A DNA stretch of 64,000 bases, taken from the NCBI GenBank assembly GCA_035476815.1, contig DATILD010000042.1, positions 124,001 to 188,000 of the forward strand. The letters are read 5' to 3'. Source of the stretch: Methylibium sp035476815. Lineage in GTDB: Bacteria > Pseudomonadota > Gammaproteobacteria > Burkholderiales > Burkholderiaceae_C. The notes under the pieces were generated by a model. It had not been told where the DNA came from and did no database searches. It worked only from the letters and a program-made list of their open reading frames with translations. This document shows, piece by piece, positions 24,019 to 34,243 of the stretch (position 1 is its first letter; every line of letters starts with the position of its first letter). The translations under genes and the position numbers were made by a program.

Positions 24019-27000
24019 ATGCTGCCGATCCCCACCGCCCGCCTGCCTTCGCCGCTGCGCGACGAGGCGCCCGTCGTCGCGCAGCGCCTGCAGGCGTTGG
24101 CCGGCGCGCTCGACTGGGCCGCCGTGCAGGCCCGGGCCCGGCCCTGGGTGCGGGCGGTGCGCGACCAGCCGGCGCCGTTCTGGGCCATGGAGTCGCTGCT
24201 GCGCGAGTACCCGATCTCGAGCGCCGAGGGGCTGGCGCTGATGCGGCTGGCCGAGGCGCTGCTGCGCGTGCCCGATGCCGCCACCGCGATCGCGCTGACC
24301 GCCGACCAGCTCGGCCGGGCGCAGTTCGACGCCGCGGTGGACGGCCCGCACAAGTGGCTCGCCGGCCTGTCGGCCAGTGCGATCGCGCTGTCGAAGCGCG
24401 TGCTGCCCGAGGGCGAGCACGCGCCGGGGCTGCTGCAGCGGTTGGGCGCGCAGACGGTGGTCGCGGCCACGGTGCGGGCGATCCAGCTGCTCGGGCGCCA
24501 GTTCGTGCTCGGCCAGTCGATCGCCGAGGCGCTGGCCGAGGCGGCGGCGCAGCGCCAGGCCCGGCCGGCGCTGCGCTACAGCTTCGACATGCTGGGCGAG
24601 GGCGCGCGCTGCGAGGCCGATGCGCAGCGCTACCTCGTGTCCTACCGGCGTGCGATCGCGGCGATCGCCGCGACGGCGACCCCGGGCGCGGGGCCGGAGG
24701 CCAACGACGGCATCTCGATCAAGCTCTCGGCGCTGTTCGCGCGCTACGAGGAGGCGCAGCGCGCACGCGTGTTCGCCGAACTGCTGCCGCGCGTGCTGAC
24801 GCTGGTCGACGACGCGGCCGCCGCCGACCTCAACCTCACCATCGACGCCGAGGAGAGCGAGCGGCTCGAACTCTCGCTCGACCTGATCGCCGCCGTCGCC
24901 GCCCATATCGCCGCGCGGCAGCGTGGCTGGCGCGGCTTCGGCCTCGCGGTCCAGGCCTACCAGACGCGCGCCGAGGACTGCGTGCACGAGGTCGCGCGCA
25001 TCGCCCGTGCCCGCGGCCTGCGCTTCATGGTGCGGCTGGTCAAGGGCGCCTACTGGGACGGCGAGATCAAGCGCGCCCAGGAGCTGGGGCTGGCCGGCTA
25101 CCCGGTGTTCACGCACAAGCACCACACCGACATCTCCTACCTGGCCTGCGCTAAGGCGCTGCTCGACCACGCCGAGGTGATCTACCCGCAGTTCGCGACG
25201 CACAACGCGGGCACGATCGCGGCGATCGTGCAGATGGCTGCAGCTCGGGTGGCGAAGTTCGAGCTGCAGAGACTGCATGGCATGGGCGAGGGTGTGTACC
25301 GCGAGGTTTCGCGGTACACACCCTCGCCTGCGGCGGAGATGACGACCACGCCCCCCGCTCCCCCCGCTCGAGCGGGGGGCCTGATGGCGAAGGGCCTGCC
25401 GGTGCGCATCTATGCACCGGTCGGCGAGCACCGCGACCTGCTGGCCTACCTGGTGCGGCGGCTGCTGGAGAACGGCGCCAACTCGTCCTTCGTGCACCAG
25501 CTCGCCGACCCGCAGGTCGATGTCGAGGCGCTGCTGGCCTCGCCGCTGCACGCGGCGGCCGAGCCCGGCCAGCCCGCGCCGCGCGCGCTGTTCGGTGCCG
25601 TGCGGCGCAACTCGGCGGGCGTGGACCTCGCGATCGCCGCCGAGCGCGCGCCCCTGCTCGCCGCAGTCGCGGCGACGCGGCTGCCCGAGGTCCACGAGAC
25701 CCCGACCCGCGAGGTCGACCCCGCGGTGCGGCGCCTGCATGCCGGCCAGGTCGACTGGAACGCCGTGCCGGTGGAGGCGCGCGCCGCGCTGCTAGAACGC
25801 GCCGCCGACCGGCTGGAGTCCGAGCTGCCGGCCTGGTGCGGGCTGCTGGTCCGCGAGGCGCACAAGACCCTCGGCGATTGCGTCGCCGAGCTGCGCGAGG
25901 CGGTCGACTTCTGCCGCTACTACGCCCAGCAGGCGCGCGAGCAGCTCGCGCCGCGCGAGCTGCCGGGGCCGACCGGCGAGAGCAACACGCTGCACCTGCA
26001 CGGCCGCGGCGTGTTCGTCTGCATCAGCCCGTGGAACTTCCCGCTCGCGATCTTCGCCGGCCAGGTGACGGCGGCGCTCGTCGCCGGCAACGCGGTCGCG
26101 GCCAAGCCGGCCGAGCAGACGCCCGCGGTGGCCGCCGCCTTCGTGCAGCTGCTGCACGAGCTCGGCGTGCCGCGCGACGCGCTCGCGCTGCTGCACGGGC
26201 CGGGCGAGACGGTCGGCGCGGCGCTGGTCGCGCATCCGCTGACCGCGGGTGTGTGCTTCACCGGATCGACCCAGGTCGCGAAGACGATCCAGCGCAGCCT
26301 GGCGGCGAAGGACGGCGCCATCGTGCCGCTGATCGCCGAGACCGGCGGGCTGAACGCGATGATCGTCGACAGCTCGGCGCTGCCCGAGCAGGTGGTCGAC
26401 GCCGTCGTGCAGAGCGCCTTCCGCTCGGCCGGCCAGCGCTGCTCGGCGCTGCGGCTGCTGTGCGTGCACGAGGGCATTGCCGACGGCCTGCTCGCGATGC
26501 TGGCCGGCGCGCTGCAGGAGCTCGCGGTCGGCGACCCGGCCGATGTCGCGACCGATGTCGGCCCGGTGATCGATGCCGAAGCCCGGGCCGGGCTGTCGCG
26601 CCACATCGATCGGCTCGAGCGCGAGGCGACGCGCATCGCCCGCCGCAGCCCGCCCGAGGGGCTCACCGGCCGCCACATCGCGCCGGCGGCCTACGAGATC
26701 GGGCGCGTCGGCGAGCTGAAGGACGAGGTCTTCGGCCCGGTGCTGCAGGTCGTGCGCTGGGGACCGGGCACCGCGGCGCCCGATGTCGAGGCGCTGGTCG
26801 CGCAGCTCAACGCGCTCGGCTACGGCCTGACGCTGGGCGTGCAGACCCGTATCGACTCGCGCGCCCAGCGCATCGCGCAGGCGGCGCGGGTCGGCAACGT
26901 CTATGTCAACCGCAACATGATCGGCGCGGTGGTCGGCGTCCAGCCCTTCGGCGGCGAGGGCCTGAGCGGCACCGGCCCGAAGGCCGGCGGGCCGCTCTAC

Positions 27001-27087
27001 CTCTACCGCTTCGTCGCCGAGCAGACCGTGACGGTCAACACCGCGGCGGCAGGGGGCAACGCGGCGCTGCTGGCCGGCCTGCACTGA
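24019..27087 (+). CDS. putA: Bifunctional proline dehydrogenase / P5C dehydrogenase (PutA), minimal form
   Basis: Oxidises proline to glutamate in two steps (FAD then NAD+). 1022 aa: a proline dehydrogenase barrel (about 60-480; GLAVQAYQTRA, VRLVKGAYWDGEIKRAQ, FATHNAGT, LRRLLENGANSSFV-type ending) and an aldehyde dehydrogenase half (about 510-1010; SPWNFPLAIFAGQ, CFTGSTQVAKTIQ, Glu in AETGGLNAMIVDSSA, Cys in SAGQRCSALR). The ribbon-helix-helix repressor domain of long PutAs is absent, so this is the minimal Bradyrhizobium-like type. Odd: about 25 residues from Ser431 (SRYTPSPAAEM...) interrupt the conserved GMGEGVYREV...RIYAPVG join and are encoded by palindromic DNA. proC follows 13 bp downstream. 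Confidence 0.95.
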   Translation: MLPIPTARLPSPLRDEAPVVAQRLQALAGALDWAAVQARARPWVRAVRDQPAPFWAMESLLREYPISSAEGLALMRLAEALLRVPDAATAIALTADQLGRAQFDAAVDGPHKWLAGLSASAIALSKRVLPEGEHAPGLLQRLGAQTVVAATVRAIQLLGRQFVLGQSIAEALAEAAAQRQARPALRYSFDMLGEGARCEADAQRYLVSYRRAIAAIAATATPGAGPEANDGISIKLSALFARYEEAQRARVFAELLPRVLTLVDDAAAADLNLTIDAEESERLELSLDLIAAVAAHIAARQRGWRGFGLAVQAYQTRAEDCVHEVARIARARGLRFMVRLVKGAYWDGEIKRAQELGLAGYPVFTHKHHTDISYLACAKALLDHAEVIYPQFATHNAGTIAAIVQMAAARVAKFELQRLHGMGEGVYREVSRYTPSPAAEMTTTPPAPPARAGGLMAKGLPVRIYAPVGEHRDLLAYLVRRLLENGANSSFVHQLADPQVDVEALLASPLHAAAEPGQPAPRALFGAVRRNSAGVDLAIAAERAPLLAAVAATRLPEVHETPTREVDPAVRRLHAGQVDWNAVPVEARAALLERAADRLESELPAWCGLLVREAHKTLGDCVAELREAVDFCRYYAQQAREQLAPRELPGPTGESNTLHLHGRGVFVCISPWNFPLAIFAGQVTAALVAGNAVAAKPAEQTPAVAAAFVQLLHELGVPRDALALLHGPGETVGAALVAHPLTAGVCFTGSTQVAKTIQRSLAAKDGAIVPLIAETGGLNAMIVDSSALPEQVVDAVVQSAFRSAGQRCSALRLLCVHEGIADGLLAMLAGALQELAVGDPADVATDVGPVIDAEARAGLSRHIDRLEREATRIARRSPPEGLTGRHIAPAAYEIGRVGELKDEVFGPVLQVVRWGPGTAAPDVEALVAQLNALGYGLTLGVQTRIDSRAQRIAQAARVGNVYVNRNMIGAVVGVQPFGGEGLSGTGPKAGGPLYLYRFVAEQTVTVNTAAAGGNAALLAGLH
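25288..25383. repeat. Palindromic element in frame inside putA
   Basis: A perfect 17-bp inverted repeat (25288-25304 with 25309-25325, 4-base loop) is followed by a 20-bp perfect palindrome (25360-25379, centred on CTCGAG) preceded by a partial CCCCCCGCTC copy. The left arm codes for conserved PutA residues (EGVYRE). The right arm and the rest, about 25309-25383, code for the ~25 extra residues. The length is a multiple of three and there is no stop codon. Confidence 0.75.
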
Positions 27088-27100
27088 GTAGACTGGCCGC

Positions 27101-27931
27101 ATGAGCGTCACCGATCTCTCCTCAGCGCCGATCGCCTTCATCGGCGGCGGCAACATGGCCAGCGCGCTGATCGGGGGCCTGCGGCGCAGCGGCGTCGCGG
27201 CCGAGCGCATCCTGGTCGTCGAGCCGGGGGCCGAGCAGCGCGCGAAGCTGCAGCGCGACTTCGGCATCGTCGCGGCCGAGCAGGCCGGGCCGGCGCTGGC
27301 CGCCGCCGGGCTGGTGGTCTGGGCGGTCAAGCCGCAGCTCTTCAAGGAGGCGGCCGTGCCTTGCGCCGCGCATGTCCGCGGCGCCGCCCAGCTCAGCGTG
27401 ATGGCCGGCATCCGCAGCGACGCGATCGTCGCCGCCACCGGCAGCGCCCGCGTGGTGCGCGCGATGCCCAACACGCCGGCGCTGATCGGCCGCGGCATCG
27501 CCGGGCTGTATGCGCGGCCCGAGGTCGGCGCGGCCGAGCGCGCCGCGGTCGAGACCCTGCTCGCGCCGACCGGCGCGCTGCTGTGGGTCGAACGCGAGGC
27601 CGACCTCGACGCGGTGACCGCGCTGTCGGGCTCGGGGCCTGCCTATGTATTCCTGTTCATCGAGGCGCTGATGGACGCGGCGCGCGCGATGGGCCTGAGC
27701 GAGGCCCAGGGCCGCGCGCTCGCGCTCGCCACCTTCTCGGGCGCGACCGCGCTGGCCGAGCAGAGCGCGGAGCCGCCCTCGGTGCTGCGCGAGCGGGTCA
27801 CGTCCAAGGGCGGCACGACCCATGCCGCGCTGAGCGCGATGCAGGCCGACGGCGTGCGCGAGGCGATCGTGAAGGCCGTCCGCGCCGCGCAGCAGCGCGC
27901 CGCCGAACTGGGCGACGAGTTCGGGCGCTGA
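27101..27931 (+). CDS. proC: Pyrroline-5-carboxylate reductase
   Basis: Reduces P5C to proline, the last biosynthetic step, 276 aa. N-terminal Rossmann motif AFIGGGNMASALIGGL, NADP-region VVEPGAEQR, VWAVKPQ, VRAMPNTPALIGRG, ALSGSGPAYVFLFIEAL, and the C-terminal VTSKGGTTHAALSAM signature. It lies 13 bp after putA on the same strand, so the catabolic and biosynthetic P5C enzymes appear co-transcribed. Confidence 0.95.
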   Translation: MSVTDLSSAPIAFIGGGNMASALIGGLRRSGVAAERILVVEPGAEQRAKLQRDFGIVAAEQAGPALAAAGLVVWAVKPQLFKEAAVPCAAHVRGAAQLSVMAGIRSDAIVAATGSARVVRAMPNTPALIGRGIAGLYARPEVGAAERAAVETLLAPTGALLWVEREADLDAVTALSGSGPAYVFLFIEALMDAARAMGLSEAQGRALALATFSGATALAEQSAEPPSVLRERVTSKGGTTHAALSAMQADGVREAIVKAVRAAQQRAAELGDEFGR

Positions 27932-28173
27932 CCCGCGCGCGCGCCCCGGATCGCGGCCCGCGCTGCGAAGCAAGCGACCCGCGGTCTCGGACCGTCGCCG
28001 GTGCGCTGCTGCAGGCCGCTCGACCCTGTGCGTCGCCTCGGCATGAGCGCCATGCCGGGCCGGCATGCAAAGCCGGCATGGCGACGACGTGCCGGCGGCG
28101 ACGGCCGCGCCTACAGTGCGGCGTGCCGTGCCATGAGCGCGGCCCCATCGAGCCGACCCCACAAGGACCCCGC
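27932..28173. other. Intergenic region proC-gdhA with hairpins
   Basis: 242 bp without a supported gene. It holds a GC-alternating run at its start and a nested inverted repeat: CATGCCGG (28051-28058) with CCGGCATG (28060-28067), the same left arm also pairing with CCGGCATGG at 28073-28081. A ribosome site (AAGGAC) precedes gdhA. The gdhA promoter presumably lies here but is not obvious. Confidence 0.5.
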
Positions 28174-29475
28174 ATGAGCCCCAGCACCCCGCGCCCGACG
28201 CAGACCTCCTTCCTGTCCTACGTCACCCCCACGCCGACCAGCCCCTGGGGCACCTACCTGTCGCAGGTCGACCGCGTGGTGCCCTACCTGGGGCCTCTCG
28301 CCAAATGGGCCGAGACGCTCAAGCGCCCGAAGCGCGCGCTGATCGTCGACGTGCCGATCGAGATGGACGACGGCACGGTGCGGCACTACGAGGGCTTCCG
28401 CGTGCAGCACAACCTGAGCCGTGGTCCCGGCAAGGGCGGCGTGCGCTACCACCCGGACGTGACGCTGGAAGAGGTGATGGCGCTCGCCGCCTGGATGACG
28501 GTCAAGTGCGCCGCGGTCAACCTGCCCTATGGCGGCGCCAAGGGCGGCATCCGCGTCGACCCCAAGCAGCTCAGCCTGAAGGAGCTGGAGAAGATCACGC
28601 GCCGCTACACCAGCGAGATCGGCATCATCATCGGCCCGCAGCGCGACATCCCGGCGCCCGACGTCAACACCAACGCCCAGATCATGGCGTGGATGATGGA
28701 CACCTACTCGCAGAACACTGGGTCCACGGCGACCGGCGTCGTGACGGGCAAGCCGATCCACCTGGGCGGCTCGCTGGGCCGCGTCAAGGCCACCGGCCGC
28801 GGCGTGTTCGTCACCGGCCGCGAGGCGGCGCGGCGGCTGCACCTGCCGCTCGACGGCGCGCGCGTCGCGGTGCAGGGCTTCGGCAACGTCGGCGGCGCGG
28901 CGGCCGAGCTGTTCGGCCAGGCCGGTGCCAAGGTCGTCGCGGCGCAGGACCACACCGGCACGATCTACAACGCGGACGGGCTCGATCTCGCCGAGCTGAT
29001 GCCCTACGTGCGCAACATCGGCGGCGTCGCCGGCTTCAAGGGCGCCGAGGCGATCGATGCCGAATCGTTCTGGGACGTGCAGGCCGAGATCATGATCCCG
29101 GCGGCGCTCGAGGGCGTGATCGACGCCGGCCGCGCGCGCCGGCTGAGGGCCAAGCTGGTGCTCGAAGGCGCCAACGGTCCCACGGTGCCCGAGGCCGACG
29201 ACATCCTCGCCGAGCGCGGCGTGCTGGTGGTGCCCGACGTGATCTGCAACGCCGGCGGCGTGACCGTCAGCTACTTCGAGTGGGTGCAGGACTTCAGCAG
29301 CTTCTTCTGGAGCGAGGACGAGATCAACCTGCGGCTCGACAAGATCATGGTCGACGCGCTGAAGAAGATCTGGGACACCGCCGACCGCCACAAAACCACG
29401 CTGCGTACCGCCACCTTCGCGGTGGCCTGCGAGCGCATCCTGATGGCCCGCGAGGAGCGCGGCCTCTACCCCTGA
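28174..29475 (+). CDS. gdhA: Glu/Leu/Phe/Val-family dehydrogenase (glutamate dehydrogenase)
   Basis: Interconverts glutamate and 2-oxoglutarate plus ammonia, 433 aa. Catalytic lysines in GPGKGGVRYHP, VKCAAVNLPYGGAKGGI and the following region; Asp in DIPAPDVNTN; Rossmann GFGNVGGAAAELF; and EGANGPTVPEADDIL. Most like the NAD-type hexameric glutamate dehydrogenases found in Burkholderiales. The context (PutA, ProC, amino-acid ABC importer) fits glutamate breakdown after proline oxidation. Its 3' end overlaps the convergent small membrane gene by 10 bp. Confidence 0.94.
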   Translation: MSPSTPRPTQTSFLSYVTPTPTSPWGTYLSQVDRVVPYLGPLAKWAETLKRPKRALIVDVPIEMDDGTVRHYEGFRVQHNLSRGPGKGGVRYHPDVTLEEVMALAAWMTVKCAAVNLPYGGAKGGIRVDPKQLSLKELEKITRRYTSEIGIIIGPQRDIPAPDVNTNAQIMAWMMDTYSQNTGSTATGVVTGKPIHLGGSLGRVKATGRGVFVTGREAARRLHLPLDGARVAVQGFGNVGGAAAELFGQAGAKVVAAQDHTGTIYNADGLDLAELMPYVRNIGGVAGFKGAEAIDAESFWDVQAEIMIPAALEGVIDAGRARRLRAKLVLEGANGPTVPEADDILAERGVLVVPDVICNAGGVTVSYFEWVQDFSSFFWSEDEINLRLDKIMVDALKKIWDTADRHKTTLRTATFAVACERILMAREERGLYP

Positions 29476-29834
29476 GGCATGCGCAGCGCGGCCGCGCCGA
29501 CCGCGCCGAGCACCCCGGCCACGGCCAGCACGTACCACAGCGACAAGGTGCTGCCGGCCGGCGTCAGCACGGAGGCGGCGGCCAGCACCAGCCCGATCGC
29601 CGCGGCCGTCGCCAGCAGCAGCAGCAGGCCCGCTAGCAGGCCCGACATGCGGCGGATCGGCCCGTTGCCGGCGCCGACGACGAACAGCACGTAGCCGGCG
29701 ATGCTGAACAGCGGGAACAGCACCCACAGCGTCGCGCCGGCGCTCAGGCCGCCGAGGCCGAACTCGGCCGCGAGCAGCACGCCGCCCGAAAACAGTCCCA
29801 TCGCGACCAGCAGCGCGCCGACGATTGCGAGCAT
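29466..29834 (-). CDS. Small four-helix membrane protein, unknown function
   Basis: 122 aa with four hydrophobic segments (about 2-24, 35-55, 63-85, 95-115) joined by short loops and a basic RRM turn. I do not recognise a family with certainty. The organisation resembles small conserved membrane proteins of Burkholderiales. The end overlaps the tail of gdhA by 10 bp on the opposite strand. It lies just downstream of ubiA on the opposite side of a 42-bp gap. Confidence 0.65.
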   Translation of the reverse strand: MLAIVGALLVAMGLFSGGVLLAAEFGLGGLSAGATLWVLFPLFSIAGYVLFVVGAGNGPIRRMSGLLAGLLLLLATAAAIGLVLAAASVLTPAGSTLSLWYVLAVAGVLGAVGAAALRMPQG

Positions 29835-29876
29835 CCTGTCCTCCCTCGGTTGCGCGCGAGTATGCCGCGGCGCCGC

Positions 29877-30803
29877 TCAGGCGGCGCGCCGCGCGAGGTC
29901 GGCCGCGATGCCCGCGAACAGCGCGAAGCCGACCCAGTGGTTGAGGCGGAAGGCACGGAAGCAGCCCTCGCGGCCGCGGTCGCGGATCAGCGTCCAGTGC
30001 CACAACGCCTGCACCGCGGCGCAGGCCAGGCCGGCGGCGAAGCACGGACCGAGGCCGTGGGCGAAACCCAGCAGGCCCCAGCCGCCGAGGTAGAGGCCGT
30101 AGAAGCCCATCACGCCGGCCACGTCGTAGCGGCCGAGCGTGATCGCCGAGGTGCGGATGCCGATCTTCAGGTCGTCGTCGCGGTCGACCATCGCGTACTC
30201 GGTGTCGTAGGCCAGCACCCAGCACAGGTTGCCCAGCATCAGGCCCCAGGCCCAGGGCGGCACGGCGGCCTGCACCGCGGCAAGGTCCCAGCCGGCGCCG
30301 CCGTGCACCGCGCTCCAGGCCATCGGGATGCCGAAGCTGAAGGCGACGCCGAGCACCGCCTGCGGCATCGCGAGCACGCGCTTCGCATACGGGTAGGCGA
30401 TCGCGACCGCCAGCGCCGGCACCGACAGCGCGATGGTCGTCGCGTTGGTCGTCAGCACCAGCAGGAAGGCGGCGAAGGCCAGCACCGCGCCGACCGCCAG
30501 CGCCTCGGCCGGCGCGACCCTCCCGGCGGTGACCGGCCGCTCGGCGGTGCGCTGGACGTGGCGGTCGAACTCGCGGTCGGCGACATCGTTGATGCAGCAG
30601 CCGGCGCTGCGCATCAGCACCGTGCCGAGCGCGAACACCGCCAGCAGGTGCCAGCCGGGGAAGCCGCCCGCCGCAAGCCACAGCGCCGACAGCGTGGGCC
30701 ACAGCAGCAGCAGCCAGCCGGCCGGGCGGTCCCAGCGGATCAGCTGCAGGTAGAGCGCGAGTCGCGAGGGCGGCAGCGGCGCCGGCGCGGAGGAGGTCGT
30801 CAC
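29877..30803 (-). CDS. ubiA: 4-hydroxybenzoate octaprenyltransferase
   Basis: Membrane prenyltransferase that attaches the polyprenyl tail to 4-hydroxybenzoate in ubiquinone synthesis. 308 aa with about eight membrane segments. First Asp-rich motif NDVADREFDRHVQRT (about 71-85), second motif DRDDDLKIGIRTSA, and RWDRPAGWLLLLWPTL near the N-terminus. It is the only quinone gene in view; no chorismate lyase (ubiC) is adjacent. Confidence 0.94.
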   Translation of the reverse strand: MTTSSAPAPLPPSRLALYLQLIRWDRPAGWLLLLWPTLSALWLAAGGFPGWHLLAVFALGTVLMRSAGCCINDVADREFDRHVQRTAERPVTAGRVAPAEALAVGAVLAFAAFLLVLTTNATTIALSVPALAVAIAYPYAKRVLAMPQAVLGVAFSFGIPMAWSAVHGGAGWDLAAVQAAVPPWAWGLMLGNLCWVLAYDTEYAMVDRDDDLKIGIRTSAITLGRYDVAGVMGFYGLYLGGWGLLGFAHGLGPCFAAGLACAAVQALWHWTLIRDRGREGCFRAFRLNHWVGFALFAGIAADLARRAA

Positions 30804-30835
30804 GGGCGCGAGCTTAGCGTGGCCACGAGACCCCT

Positions 30836-31243
30836 TCAGTCGCCCAGCGCGGCGCGCGCCGCCTCGGCGTCATAGGTGGTGATCTCGTAGGGGTTGCCGT
30901 CGGGGTCGTTGAAGTAGAGCGACAGCGCCTCGCCGTGATCCTCGAGTGCCGGCGCGCGGCCGAGCGCCGCGGCGAGGCGTCGCTGCCAGGCCGCGAAGCC
31001 CGGCGCATCGGTCGCCAGCGCGACCGTCGCGCGGTTCGGCGGCGCGTCCGGTCGCTCGAACAGCGCCAGGTGCACGGCGTCGCCCGGATCGGCGAGCGTC
31101 AGCGGCCCGCCGCCCTCGGCCCAGTGCGCGTAGGCGGCCAGCGGCGCGAGCCCCAGCGCCTCGGCATACCAGCGCACGGCCGCGGCGCGGTCGCGCACGA
31201 ACACGTGGATGTGGTCGATGCGCAGCAGCGCCGGCGCGCGCAT
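30836..31243 (-). CDS. VOC-family (glyoxalase/dioxygenase fold) protein
   Basis: 135 aa, one vicinal-oxygen-chelate domain of paired beta-alpha-beta-beta-beta units. Seen: HIHVFVRDRAAAVRWYAEALGL at the N-terminus, HLALFERP mid-way, and LSLYFNDPDGNPYEIT at the end. His and Glu in these segments are the likely metal ligands. Substrate unknown; the short form is like glyoxalase or fosfomycin-resistance relatives. It lies 9 bp after dps and may be read with it. Confidence 0.8.
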   Translation of the reverse strand: MRAPALLRIDHIHVFVRDRAAAVRWYAEALGLAPLAAYAHWAEGGGPLTLADPGDAVHLALFERPDAPPNRATVALATDAPGFAAWQRRLAAALGRAPALEDHGEALSLYFNDPDGNPYEITTYDAEAARAALGD

Positions 31244-31252
31244 GTCGGTTGC

Positions 31253-31750
31253 TCAGTCGTCGAGCAGCGAGCGCAGCATCCAGGCCGATTGCTCGTGCAC
31301 CGTGAGCCGCTGGGTCAGCAGGTCGGCCGTCGGCTCGTCGCTGGCCTTGTCGGCCAGCGGGAAGATGCCGCGCGCGGTACGCGCCACCGCCTCGTGGCCT
31401 TCGACCAGGATGCGCACCATGTCGAGTGCCTTCGGCGGCGTGGCCGGCGCGTCCTTCAGCGAGCTCAGCTTGCCGAACTGGCCGTAGCTGCCGGCGGCCG
31501 GGAAGCCGAGCGCGCGGATGCGCTCGGCGATCGGGTCGACCGCGTTCCACAGCTCGGTGTACTGGGCCATGAACATCGCATGCAGCGTGTTGAACATCGG
31601 CCCGGTGACGTTCCAGTGGAAGTTGTGGGTCGTCAGGTAGAGCGTGTAGGTGTCGGCGAGCAGGGCGTTCAGGCCCTTGGCGATCGCGGCGCGGTCCTTC
31701 TCCACGATGCCGATGTTGATGGGGGGCGTGCCGGTCTTGTTCTTGGCCAT
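31253..31750 (-). CDS. dps: DNA starvation/stress protein Dps
   Basis: Ferritin-like dodecamer that stores iron and shields DNA during peroxide stress. 165 aa. Ferroxidase-site residues in THNFHWNVTGPMFNTLHAMF, and WNAVDPIAERIRALG with the intersubunit Asp/Glu. Divergent from katG, so this pair forms a peroxide-defence unit near oxyR. Confidence 0.95.
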   Translation of the reverse strand: MAKNKTGTPPINIGIVEKDRAAIAKGLNALLADTYTLYLTTHNFHWNVTGPMFNTLHAMFMAQYTELWNAVDPIAERIRALGFPAAGSYGQFGKLSSLKDAPATPPKALDMVRILVEGHEAVARTARGIFPLADKASDEPTADLLTQRLTVHEQSAWMLRSLLDD

Positions 31751-31937
31751 GGTCGGGGATCCTTCGAGGGTCGGTCCAATGGCCGACTTTAGCGAAGCCG
31801 CGCCGCCGTTGCGGGCCTGCCACCGGGAATGTCCGACCGGGCTATAGACGCGATTGGGATGGTTTCATTGATCGACCCGCGCCCGACTCCTAGACTGCTT
31901 TGGCGCAATGGGTTGCGATCCATCCAAGGAGACATGC
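31751..31937. promoter_or_regulatory. Divergent dps / katG control region
   Basis: 187 bp between two peroxide-defence genes. GCTATAGACGCGATTGGG and TTTCATTGATCGAC (about 31841-31876) are locally AT-rich and contain ATAG/ATCGA-type elements, as expected for OxyR sites, but the four tetranucleotides are imperfect. The katG ribosome site AAGGAGA is at 31926-31932. OxyR control is inferred from context. Confidence 0.45.
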
Positions 31938-34151
<2,214 letters not shown>

Positions 34152-34172
34152 GCGATCGGGGCCGCGTGAAAG

Positions 34173-34201
34173 CCGAAGCCGGTCCCTGGGACCGGCTTCG
34201 G
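34173..34201. terminator. Strong hairpin between convergent katG and the repeat protein
   Basis: CCGAAGCCGGTCCC (34173-34186) with GGGACCGGCTTCGG (34188-34201): 14 complementary bases per arm, so the real loop is about 5 bases. There is no T-run on either side. It probably serves both converging transcripts. Confidence 0.7.
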
Positions 34202-34243
34202 TATCGATCGATCGCGCGCCGGCCCGCCAGGCCGGCCGCGGCG

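Noticed and set aside
25151..25417. Interruption of putA that might be a frameshift or pseudogene
   Set aside because: The frame is unbroken through the extra residues and both catalytic halves are intact, so it was called an insertion, not damage.
31841..31876. Firm OxyR operator call upstream of katG
   Set aside because: Only some of the four expected tetranucleotides fit, so it was kept as context and not as a defined site.
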